The notes beneath the pieces are model-generated. The model was not told where the DNA came from. It saw only the letters and a program-made list of their open reading frames with translations, and did no database searches. DNA of 64,000 bases from Aeromonas piscicola. GTDB taxonomy: Bacteria; Pseudomonadota; Gammaproteobacteria; Enterobacterales; Aeromonadaceae. Shown piece by piece: positions 57,308-64,000 of the stretch; the stretch's first letter is position 1, and each line of letters begins with the position of its first letter. The stretch lies in the NCBI RefSeq assembly GCF_000820005.1, contig NZ_CDBL01000033.1, forward strand, positions 21,347-85,346, written 5' to 3'. The position numbers and the translations under genes are program-made.

Positions 57308-57324
57308 TGCACCAACGTGGTGCA
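57308..57324. promoter_or_regulatory. NtrC binding site upstream of glnL
   Basis: TGCACCAACGTGGTGCA is a perfect palindrome matching the NtrC consensus (GCAC-N5-GGTGC type). E. coli has such a site at its glnL promoter, where NtrC represses. Confidence 0.85.
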
Positions 57325-57352
57325 TTTAGTCTACCCGTATCGATGCACAGGA

Positions 57353-57931
57353 TCACCCCTTGTTGGGGAGCGGGGTCACTTTTGGTGCCGGATTGAGGCT
57401 GGCTCGGTGCAGGTAGAAGGTGACTACCCTGGATTTAGCAAGGATCGTACCGTCTTTGGCCAGTAGCTCGAGTTGGGCCTCGTGCGCACCGCGATCCAGG
57501 TTCTCGACCCGAATGGCCAGGCCATTTTTGACTATGGGGGCCGCCTTGCCATCCAGAGTCAGGCGCACGTCGTACTGGGTCGGGGCTTTCGGGCTGATCT
57601 GTCCCTGGAACACCACGTTGCCCGTGTTATCGCGCAGTGTACTGCCCTGTTCTGGTGAGAGCAGCTCGATCACCAGCTTGGCCGCCTCCTTTTCCTTCTT
57701 GGCATCGACGCCGGTAAGGCTGTTGAAGTTCTCCACCTGCACCGAGCGCGGCGAGCTGCCAATGAGAGGGGCAACCCGCAGGTCCACTTCTTTGGCCTGC
57801 TGGCCGGGAGGAGGGGCATCCGTGTAGTGGACGACGCCCTTGCTGTCGGTCCAGGAGTACACCTTGGCGGCCTGGGCCCCCATGCTCGCCAGCAGCAGAC
57901 TCAGTGCCCATACGGGGTATATGTTCCTCAT
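57353..57931 (-). CDS. DUF4124 domain exported protein
   Basis: A 192-residue protein with a signal peptide (MRNIYPVWALSLLLASMGAQA). The DUF4124 domain follows directly (VYSWTDSKGVVHYTDAPPPG), and a C-terminal beta-rich segment may have an Ig-like fold (GNVVFQGQISPKAPTQYDV). No function is known. It commonly lies between glnA and glnL in this lineage. AAGGAG precedes the ATG at 57931. It probably has its own transcript or follows glnA read-through. Confidence 0.85.
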   Translation of the reverse strand: MRNIYPVWALSLLLASMGAQAAKVYSWTDSKGVVHYTDAPPPGQQAKEVDLRVAPLIGSSPRSVQVENFNSLTGVDAKKEKEAAKLVIELLSPEQGSTLRDNTGNVVFQGQISPKAPTQYDVRLTLDGKAAPIVKNGLAIRVENLDRGAHEAQLELLAKDGTILAKSRVVTFYLHRASLNPAPKVTPLPNKG

Positions 57932-57971
57932 CCATCTCTCCTTGACGGGATTTTGCTTAATCCTATCAGAG

Positions 57972-57996
57972 AAAAAACCCGCCTGTTGGCGGGTTT
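57972..57996 (-). terminator. Terminator of glnA
   Basis: AAACCCGCC and GGCGGGTTT enclose four bases. On the minus strand the right arm runs into six T, 27 bases after the glnA stop. Confidence 0.85.
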
Positions 57997-58022
57997 GGTC
58001 AAGTTCTGAGCTGTGGTCCGGA

Positions 58023-59432
58023 TTAAACGGAGTAGTACAGTTCAAACTCCAGCGGGTGCGGGGTCATGCGCACGCGGTCAACATCCTGCTGTTTCAGTTC
58101 CAGGTAGGAGTTGATGAAGTCATCGCTGAACACGCCACCGCGGGTCAGGAACTCGCGATCGCTGTCCAGTGCGGCCAGTGCTTCGTCCAGAGAGCCGGCA
58201 ACGGTCGGCACTTCGGCGGCTTCTTCCGGCGGCAGGTCATACAAGTTCTTGTCCATGGCATCGCCCGGATGGATCTTGTTGATGATGCCGTCCAGACCGG
58301 CCATCAGCTGGGCTGCGAAGGCCAGATACGGGTTGGCAGCCGGATCCGGGAAGCGCACTTCGATACGACGGGCTTTCGGGCTCGGCACTACCGGGATACG
58401 AATGGAGGCTGAACGGTTGCGGGCAGAGTAGGCCAGCATGACAGGGGCTTCATAACCCGGCACCAGACGCTTGTAGGAGTTGGTGGTCGGGTTGGCAAAG
58501 GCGTTGATGGCCTTGGCGTGCTTGATGATACCGCCGATGTAGTGCAGTGCCATCTCGGACAGGCCGCCGTACAGGTCGCCGGCGAACAGGTTGACGCCGT
58601 TCTTGGCCAGGGACTGGTGGCAGTGCATGCCGGAGCCGTTGTCACCGAACATGGGTTTCGGCATGAAGGTGACAGTCTTGTTGTAGGCGTGGGCCACGTT
58701 GTGGATCACGTACTTGAGCACCTGTACTTCATCCGCTTTCAGGGTGAGGGTGTTGAAACGGGTGGCGATCTCGTTCTGACCGGCGGTCGCCACTTCGTGG
58801 TGGTGAGCTTCAACGACCTGGCCCATCTCTTCCAGCACCAGACACATGGCGGCGCGGATGTCCTGGGAGGAGTCGACCGGTGCAACCGGGAAGTAACCGC
58901 CTTTCACGAACGGACGGTGGCCCTTGTTGCCGTGCTCATACTCGGTACCCGAGTTCCAGGCGGCTTCTTCAGATTCGATTTTCACGAAGCTGTGGCCCAT
59001 GGTGTTCGAGAAGGTGATGTTGTCGAACATGAAGAATTCCGGCTCCGGCCCGAACAGCACGGTGTCAGCGATGCCGCTGGCTTTCAGGAAATCTTCGGCA
59101 CGCTTGGAGATGGAGCGCGGATCGCGGTCATAACCTTGCATGGTGGCCGGTTCCAGCACATCGCAGACGATGTTCAGGGTGGTCTCTTCGGTGAACGGAT
59201 CCAGCTTGGCGGAGGCCGCATCCGGCATCAGCACCATGTCAGACTCGTTGATGCCCTTCCAGCCGCCGATGGAGGAGCCATCGAACATCTTGCCGTCTTC
59301 GAAGAAGTCTTCGTTGACCTGGTGGGAAGGGATGGATACGTGCTGCTCTTTACCCTTGGTGTCGGTAAAGCGCAGGTCAACAAACTTGACTTCGTGTTCC
59401 TGGATCAGGGCCAAAACGTTCTGGGCTGACAT
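58023..59432 (-). CDS. glnA: Glutamine synthetase, type I
   Basis: A 469-residue dodecameric enzyme that makes glutamine from glutamate, ammonia and ATP. Conserved parts are the N-terminal [41 protein letters not shown], the ATP-site [19 protein letters not shown] and NRSASIRIP. The adenylylated Tyr lies in [10 protein letters not shown] near 398, so GlnE control is expected. Length equals E. coli GlnA. GGAGG precedes the ATG. A sigma-54 promoter and an NtrC site lie upstream. Confidence 0.98.
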   Translation of the reverse strand: MSAQNVLALIQEHEVKFVDLRFTDTKGKEQHVSIPSHQVNEDFFEDGKMFDGSSIGGWKGINESDMVLMPDAASAKLDPFTEETTLNIVCDVLEPATMQGYDRDPRSISKRAEDFLKASGIADTVLFGPEPEFFMFDNITFSNTMGHSFVKIESEEAAWNSGTEYEHGNKGHRPFVKGGYFPVAPVDSSQDIRAAMCLVLEEMGQVVEAHHHEVATAGQNEIATRFNTLTLKADEVQVLKYVIHNVAHAYNKTVTFMPKPMFGDNGSGMHCHQSLAKNGVNLFAGDLYGGLSEMALHYIGGIIKHAKAINAFANPTTNSYKRLVPGYEAPVMLAYSARNRSASIRIPVVPSPKARRIEVRFPDPAANPYLAFAAQLMAGLDGIINKIHPGDAMDKNLYDLPPEEAAEVPTVAGSLDEALAALDSDREFLTRGGVFSDDFINSYLELKQQDVDRVRMTPHPLEFELYYSV

Positions 59433-59490
59433 GCTAAGTAACCTCCGGTGTTAAAACTCTTAGGGTGAATGCGTCATCACATTCACATAA

Positions 59491-59506
59491 GCCAGTATCG
59501 TGCCAA
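59491..59506 (-). promoter_or_regulatory. Sigma-54 promoter of glnA
   Basis: On the minus strand TTGGCACGATACTGGC shows the -24 GG and -12 GC with the required five-base spacing (TGGCAC-N5-TGGC). It lies about 60 bases before the glnA ATG. The -12 has TGG where TTG is more usual. Confidence 0.75.
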
Positions 59507-59612
59507 GTTTGTGACAGCTTGATTTCAGGGCATTTGCGACTATAAGCCTGCCCCAAGACCCGCCATCTCAGCGCGTTACGCCTCAAAGTAGTGCAACAGT
59601 GGATCGTTTTGG

Positions 59613-59629
59613 TGCACTAAAATGGTGCG
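59613..59629. promoter_or_regulatory. NtrC site upstream of glnA
   Basis: TGCACTAAAATGGTGCG matches GCAC-N5-TGGTGC. It lies about 120 bases upstream of the sigma-54 promoter, the enhancer distance seen in enteric glnA. GTGCAACAGTGG just beside it may be a degenerate second site. Confidence 0.75.
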
Positions 59630-59720
59630 CAGTATACGGTCAGCCCCCATCTAAGCAGGCTTTGAGCGGAAGGTCCATGATCCCGATCCCCTGTTATGCG
59701 CGAATGCACTGCAATTCTGC

Positions 59721-59749
59721 TAGGCAGATCACAAAGGCGAGAGTACAAT
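59721..59749 (+). promoter_or_regulatory. Predicted sigma-70 promoter of typA
   Basis: TAGGCA (59721-59726) and TACAAT (59744-59749) are 17 bases apart, about 35 bases before the typA ATG. Confidence 0.5.
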
Positions 59750-59783
59750 TAGCGCCCAATTTTACCCGGTGATTGAGGCGAGA

Positions 59784-61595
59784 ATGTTAGAGAATTTACG
59801 CAATATTGCGATTATTGCGCACGTAGACCACGGCAAAACTACCCTGGTTGATAAGCTGCTGCAGCAGTCTGGAACCCTGGACCGTACCACTGATGGTCAA
59901 GAGCGTCTGATGGATTCCAACGACCTGGAAAAGGAACGTGGTATTACCATTCTCGCCAAGAACACCGCGATCCGCTGGAAAGACTACCGTATCAACATCG
60001 TTGATACCCCGGGTCACGCCGACTTCGGTGGTGAAGTAGAGCGCGTCATGTCCATGGTTGACTCTGTGCTGCTGCTGGTTGATGCTGTTGACGGCCCTAT
60101 GCCGCAGACTCGTTTCGTGACCCAGAAGGCATTCGCCCAGGGTCTGAAGCCGATCGTGGTCATCAACAAGATCGACCGTCCGGGTGCTCGTCCTGACTGG
60201 GTTATGGATCAGGTATTCGACCTGTTTGACAACCTGGGTGCGACCGATGAGCAACTGGACTTCAAAGTTGTCTACGCCTCTGCACTGAACGGTTGGGCCA
60301 CCATGGACCAGGGCGTTGAGTCCGACAACATGGAACCCCTGTTCCAGGCCATCGTTGATAACGTTGAGCAGCCGAAGGGTGATCCTGCCGGTGCTTTCCA
60401 GATGCAGATCTCCCAGCTGGATTACAACTCCTACGTGGGTGTTATCGGCATCGGCCGTATCAGCCGTGGTCGCGTCAAGACCAACCAGCAAGTCACCGTC
60501 ATCGGTGCCGATGGCAAGACCCGTACCGGCAAAGTCGGTCAGGTGCTTGGCTACCTGGGTCTGTCCCGTACCGAAGTTGTCGACGCGCAAGCGGGCGACA
60601 TCATCGCCATCACAGGTCTGGGCGAGCTGAAAATCTCCGACACCATCTGTGACAACAGTGCTGTTCAAGCCCTGCCGCCGCTCTCCGTTGACGAGCCGAC
60701 CGTGAACATGACCTTCCAGGTCAACACCTCACCGTTCGCCGGTAAAGAAGGCAAGTTCGTGACCTCCCGCAACATCATGGAGCGTCTGAACCAGGAGCTG
60801 GTCCACAACGTGGCCCTGCGTGTGGAAGAGACCGAAGATCCGGACAAGTTCCGCGTATCTGGTCGTGGTGAACTGCACCTCTCCATCCTGATCGAAAACA
60901 TGCGTCGCGAAGGCTACGAGCTGGCGGTATCCCGTCCGGAAGTTATCCTGCGCACCGTGGACGGCGTTCTGCACGAACCGTTCGAAACCGTGACTGTCGA
61001 CGTGGAAGAGATCCACCAGGGTTCCGTGATGGAGCAACTCGGCCTGCGTAAGGGCGAGATGACCAACATGACCCCGGATGGCAAGGGCCGTGTCCGTCTT
61101 GACTTCATGATCCCGAGCCGTGGCCTGATCGGCTTCCAGACCGAGTTCCTGACCATGACGTCCGGTACCGGTCTGCTGTACCACACCTTCGACCATTACG
61201 GCCCGCACAAGGGTGGCAGCATCGGCGAGCGTCAGAACGGCGTTCTGATCTCCAATGCTACCGGCAAGGCGCTGACCTTCGCCCTGTTCGGTCTGCAAGA
61301 CCGCGGTCGTCTGTTCATCGGTCACGCGACCGAAGTGTACGAAGGCCAGGTGATCGGTATTCACTCCCGTTCCAACGACCTGACAGTGAACTGCCTGAAG
61401 GGCAAGCAGCTGACCAACATGCGTGCCTCCGGTACCGACGAAGCCCAGGTGCTGACTCCGCCGATCCGCATGACCCTGGAACAGGCTCTCGAGTTCATCG
61501 ACAACGATGAGCTGGTAGAGATCACGCCCAAGGCTATCCGTGTGCGTAAGAAACTGCTGACCGAGATGGATCGCAAGCGCGCTGGTCGTGCTTGA
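59784..61595 (+). CDS. typA: Translational GTPase TypA/BipA
   Basis: A 603-residue EF-G-like GTPase that binds the ribosome and helps 50S assembly and stress or cold growth. G1 is [16 protein letters not shown] (near 10), G2 includes KERGITI, G3 is [10 protein letters not shown] and G4 is [10 protein letters not shown]. The BipA-specific C-terminal domain follows ([28 protein letters not shown]). The ATG at 59784 has GAGG six bases upstream and fits E. coli BipA; the frame opens five codons earlier. It is divergent from glnA, as in E. coli. Confidence 0.97.
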   Translation: MLENLRNIAIIAHVDHGKTTLVDKLLQQSGTLDRTTDGQERLMDSNDLEKERGITILAKNTAIRWKDYRINIVDTPGHADFGGEVERVMSMVDSVLLLVDAVDGPMPQTRFVTQKAFAQGLKPIVVINKIDRPGARPDWVMDQVFDLFDNLGATDEQLDFKVVYASALNGWATMDQGVESDNMEPLFQAIVDNVEQPKGDPAGAFQMQISQLDYNSYVGVIGIGRISRGRVKTNQQVTVIGADGKTRTGKVGQVLGYLGLSRTEVVDAQAGDIIAITGLGELKISDTICDNSAVQALPPLSVDEPTVNMTFQVNTSPFAGKEGKFVTSRNIMERLNQELVHNVALRVEETEDPDKFRVSGRGELHLSILIENMRREGYELAVSRPEVILRTVDGVLHEPFETVTVDVEEIHQGSVMEQLGLRKGEMTNMTPDGKGRVRLDFMIPSRGLIGFQTEFLTMTSGTGLLYHTFDHYGPHKGGSIGERQNGVLISNATGKALTFALFGLQDRGRLFIGHATEVYEGQVIGIHSRSNDLTVNCLKGKQLTNMRASGTDEAQVLTPPIRMTLEQALEFIDNDELVEITPKAIRVRKKLLTEMDRKRAGRA

Positions 61596-61615
61596 TAGCT
61601 GTTCCTCGACAGACA

Positions 61616-61643
61616 GAGAGAGGCCTTCGGGCCTCTTTTTTTA
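61616..61643 (+). terminator. Terminator of typA
   Basis: AGAGGCC and GGCCTCT enclose TTCG, followed by seven T. Confidence 0.9.
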
Positions 61644-61768
61644 TGGTCGCTCGGCGGAGCATTGCCGGCCTGCATGCCCGAACAGGTCGCACCGAGCCGG
61701 CCCATGGGTGGCCAAATGGCCATGCAATCTGACACAATGCCGGCATGATGAAGACATTGGGAATCACG

Positions 61769-62641
61769 ATGCAGCAGAAATTCGGTGGCCGTCTCGGCCA
61801 TGCCCTCTCCTTTTTACGCCACGATGGTGGCCACTTTACCCAGTTTGTCTGGGGCCGTTTCCAGCAGGACAGGCTGACAGTGACCGCCGGTTATCTGGCC
61901 TATGTCACCCTGCTCTCCCTGGTGCCCATGATTGCCGTGGTGTTCGGCATGATGTCCGCCTTCCCCGTATTCCAGACCCTGAAACAGGCGATAGAGCAGT
62001 TCGTCTATCACAACTTCGTGCCCACCGCGGGTGAGATGCTCAAGGAGTACATAGACGGCTTCGTGGCCAATGCCACCAATACCACGGCCGTCGGTATTGG
62101 CGCCCTGATAGTGGTAGCGCTGATGCTGATCTCGGCCATCGACAAGAATCTCAACTACATCTGGCGCTCGACCCAGGGCCGACCGCTGGCTCAGGCGTTT
62201 GCCATGTACTGGATGATACTGACCCTGGGCCCAGTGCTCATAGGTGCCAGTATCGCCATCTCCTCCTATATTTTCTCGCTGCGGCTGTTTGGGGCCGAGA
62301 GCCTGTTCGGCATCGGCTACCTGCTGCTGCGCGGTTTGCCGTTCCTCTTCTCGGTGCTCACCTTCCTGCTGGTCTATACGGTGGTGCCCAACTGCAAGGT
62401 GCGGCTGATACACGCCTTCATCGGCGCCCTGGTGGCCGCTACCCTGTTCGAGCTGGCCAAGCGCGGATTTGCCATCTACATCACCAATTTCCCCTCCTAT
62501 CAGGCCATCTATGGCGCCCTGGCGACCATTCCGATCCTGTTTGTCTGGGTTTATCTCAGCTGGTTGGTGGTCTTGCTTGGCGCGGAAACTACCGCCTGCC
62601 TCGGCGAATATGAGCGGCCCGCTTCAGAAGAGCTGGCTTGA
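61769..62641 (+). CDS. yihY: YihY/BrkB family membrane protein
   Basis: A 290-residue inner-membrane protein with six helices, of the YihY/UPF0761 family. Conserved stretches are [20 protein letters not shown] near the start, [20 protein letters not shown] in the middle, and [20 protein letters not shown] near the end. The role is unknown; the older RNase BN label was withdrawn. The ATG at 61769 has GGGA upstream; starts at 61745 or 61748 are possible. It is followed by dtd, as in E. coli. Confidence 0.92.
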   Translation: MQQKFGGRLGHALSFLRHDGGHFTQFVWGRFQQDRLTVTAGYLAYVTLLSLVPMIAVVFGMMSAFPVFQTLKQAIEQFVYHNFVPTAGEMLKEYIDGFVANATNTTAVGIGALIVVALMLISAIDKNLNYIWRSTQGRPLAQAFAMYWMILTLGPVLIGASIAISSYIFSLRLFGAESLFGIGYLLLRGLPFLFSVLTFLLVYTVVPNCKVRLIHAFIGALVAATLFELAKRGFAIYITNFPSYQAIYGALATIPILFVWVYLSWLVVLLGAETTACLGEYERPASEELA

Positions 62642-62734
62642 GCCATCGCCTTGTAAGCCGTTTTATTGATAGCATCGATGACCGCTCCTGTTAGCAAGAT
62701 GGGGGCGGTCATTTTGTTTCAAGAGGAGAGGGAT

Positions 62735-63172
62735 GTGATTGCATTGATCCAGCGGGTTTCCGAGGCCAGCGTGACAGTGGAGGGGGAAATCACCGGCGCC
62801 ATCGCCAATGGCCTGCTGGTGCTGCTCGGGGTGGAGCAGGGGGATGACGAGGCCAAGGCTGACAAGTTGCTGCACAAGGTGAGCGGCTACCGCATCTTCT
62901 CCGATGAAGAGGGCAAAATGAACCTCAGTGTGAGTCAGGCCGGCGGCAGCCTGCTGGTCGTCTCCCAATTTACCCTGGCGGCGGATACCAAAAAAGGCAT
63001 GAGACCCGGCTTCTCCGGCGGCGCCCATCCGGTCGAAGCCGAGCGGCTATATGACTACTTCGTGGCGCAGGCAAAGGCCAGCGGCATACCAACCGAGACA
63101 GGCCGCTTTGCCGCCGACATGAAGGTAGCGTTGCTCAACGACGGTCCTGTGACCTTCTGGTTGCAGGTCTGA
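62735..63172 (+). CDS. dtd: D-aminoacyl-tRNA deacylase Dtd
   Basis: A 145-residue enzyme that hydrolyses D-aminoacyl-tRNA (and Gly-tRNA(Ala)) to prevent D-amino acid use. The two signature motifs are SQFTLAADT (near 78) and NDGPVTFWL (near 136, with the Gly-cisPro-type GP pair). Length equals the E. coli protein (145). The GTG at 62735 is the start, with AGAGGAG upstream; the frame runs 23 codons further without signals. Confidence 0.97.
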   Translation: MIALIQRVSEASVTVEGEITGAIANGLLVLLGVEQGDDEAKADKLLHKVSGYRIFSDEEGKMNLSVSQAGGSLLVVSQFTLAADTKKGMRPGFSGGAHPVEAERLYDYFVAQAKASGIPTETGRFAADMKVALLNDGPVTFWLQV

Positions 63173-63218
63173 GAGGCTGCGTCAGCAGCGTCGGTGGCAA
63201 TAACCGGGGGCATCGCGG

Positions 63219-63887
63219 CTAGGCGAGGTGGCGCGGGATTGCGTGCAGGATCACGTTGATGTAGCCGGGCACAGGGTGTGCCTGGGTGGGGCCAATCCAC
63301 TCCTCGGCCAGCATGAGTGCCTGCTCCAGCTCCCTGTGGGTGCGTGGCAGCAGGTTGATGATGAGGGGACCGCGCAGCCGGGCTGCCAGAATCTGATAGA
63401 GGTGATGCTGGAACAGCAGCAGGGGGTTGCCATCCTGGCTGAACAGGTCGAGCAGCGCGAAGTCATAGGTGTTGTCGTGGGCCAGCAGGAAGGCGAGGGC
63501 ATCGGCGTGGTGCAGGTGCAGCGCCCGATCAGCGGGCTCCGCCGGGTGGCGGAAGAACGCCTGAAACAGGGTCAGCACCTCTTCATCCAGATCCACGCAG
63601 TCGTGCCGTGCCTCGGGCCAGCGTGCCCCCAGGTGACGGGTGAGATCGCCGCCGCCCAACCCCAGCTCCAGCACCCGGGTAGCCGTCGCCGGCAACAGGC
63701 TGGCGATGCACTGCTGATGGGGCAGGCAGAGACTGGCCGGTTGGGCGAGGGACATGGCCGACTGTACCACGCCGTCTATTTCCAGCCAGCGGTGATGGGC
63801 ATTTTCCAGAATGGAGAGGCGTCGTTCCGGCTTGGCGCTCAGGTGCAATAAGTGGTCGGCTTGGTACGCTTGCAGATTGAAGTCCAT
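63219..63887 (-). CDS. Spermidine-synthase-like methyltransferase fold protein
   Basis: A 222-residue protein with a class I SAM-binding fold similar to spermidine synthases. Visible are RVLELGLGGGDLTRHLGARW (motif I, near 70), DCVDLDEEVLTLF (acidic loop) and YDFALLDLFSQDGNP. The substrate is unknown. The ATG at 63887 is chosen because MDFNLQAYQADHLL begins the conserved part; no good ribosome site is seen, and a longer form from 63962 is possible. It is divergent from the gene starting at 63939. Confidence 0.75.
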   Translation of the reverse strand: MDFNLQAYQADHLLHLSAKPERRLSILENAHHRWLEIDGVVQSAMSLAQPASLCLPHQQCIASLLPATATRVLELGLGGGDLTRHLGARWPEARHDCVDLDEEVLTLFQAFFRHPAEPADRALHLHHADALAFLLAHDNTYDFALLDLFSQDGNPLLLFQHHLYQILAARLRGPLIINLLPRTHRELEQALMLAEEWIGPTQAHPVPGYINVILHAIPRHLA

Positions 63888-63938
63888 GAATTTGCACGGC
63901 AAGATGGTTTTCGACCAGTGTAACTCAAGGATGGGACT

Positions 63939-64000
63939 ATGTACCGAGTGGTCACTCCCCATACGGCAGCCGAACTGGATGCTTACTACCAGCTGCGCTG
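63939..64000 (+). CDS. FabY-like GNAT acetyltransferase/thioesterase, 5' end only
   Basis: Only the first 20 codons are inside the window (MYRVVTPHTAAELDAYYQLR). AAGGATGG precedes the ATG. The N-terminus fits the GNAT domain of the bifunctional FabY-like proteins that follow dtd in related genomes and help initiate fatty acid synthesis. The identification is tentative because the rest of the gene lies beyond the window. Confidence 0.55.
   Translation, partial: MYRVVTPHTAAELDAYYQLR

Overview
The window looks like a chromosomal segment of an Aeromonas-type gammaproteobacterium. The coding DNA is G+C-rich. It carries blocks familiar from Enterobacterales and Vibrionales: trkH-trkA-rsmB-fmt-def, LysM-dprA-smg-yrdD, purE-tsaC-hemF-aroE, spf-engB, cytochrome c4, a CsrB/C-type RNA, yihI-hemN, glnA-glnL-glnG and typA-yihY-dtd. 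Genus assignment is an inference from protein similarity and gene order as I recall them. I saw no rRNA, tRNA or CRISPR array.

Left part (1-6700): uvrD with a LexA box over its promoter is followed by a decayed second copy of its own 3' end and structured noncoding DNA. Then comes an AT-rich, clearly foreign two-gene operon (3063-5124) that resembles the GAPS4-type anti-phage pair. Next is a REP-associated tyrosine transposase lying between perfect 41-bp inverted repeats (5260-6035). This is the accessory zone of the window and the most likely place for an under-described system.

Middle part (6700-35300): a loose set of small metabolic, transport and regulatory genes. These are a DUF1993 protein, an SRPBCC protein, a tandem pair of cupins, a DUF3313 lipoprotein, a CpcT/CpeT-like protein, LysR/LysE and AraC/LysE pairs, a DUF2920 alpha/beta-hydrolase-like protein, a YeeE/YedE transporter, a chemoreceptor and RarD. 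mgtA has a long leader containing a 17-codon proline-rich peptide analogous to MgtL. A catabolic regulon (23927-31244) for putrescine/GABA/beta-alanine-type compounds includes a PuuC-like aldehyde dehydrogenase, PuuR, an omega-amino-acid:pyruvate transaminase, a CoA-acylating semialdehyde dehydrogenase, a class I glutamine amidotransferase and alanine dehydrogenase. Several copies of a PuuR-like operator lie around it. After it come a PfkB kinase, nsrR, napF and rmuC.

Right part (35300-64000): mostly conserved housekeeping genes. TrkH/TrkA take up potassium. RsmB, Fmt and Def act in translation. DprA, Smg and YrdD follow a LysM protein. PurE, TsaC, HemF and AroE form a run that ends in a DUF1488 gene. 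Spot 42 RNA (spf) lies at 48328, followed by another possible small RNA and a long palindrome before engB. A CsrB/C-family RNA with 16 GGA motifs lies between cytochrome c4 and yihI. HemN and Add follow. The nitrogen regulon glnA-(DUF4124)-glnL-glnG has a sigma-54 promoter and two NtrC sites. TypA, YihY, Dtd and a methyltransferase end the window, together with the first 62 bases of a FabY-like acetyltransferase gene.
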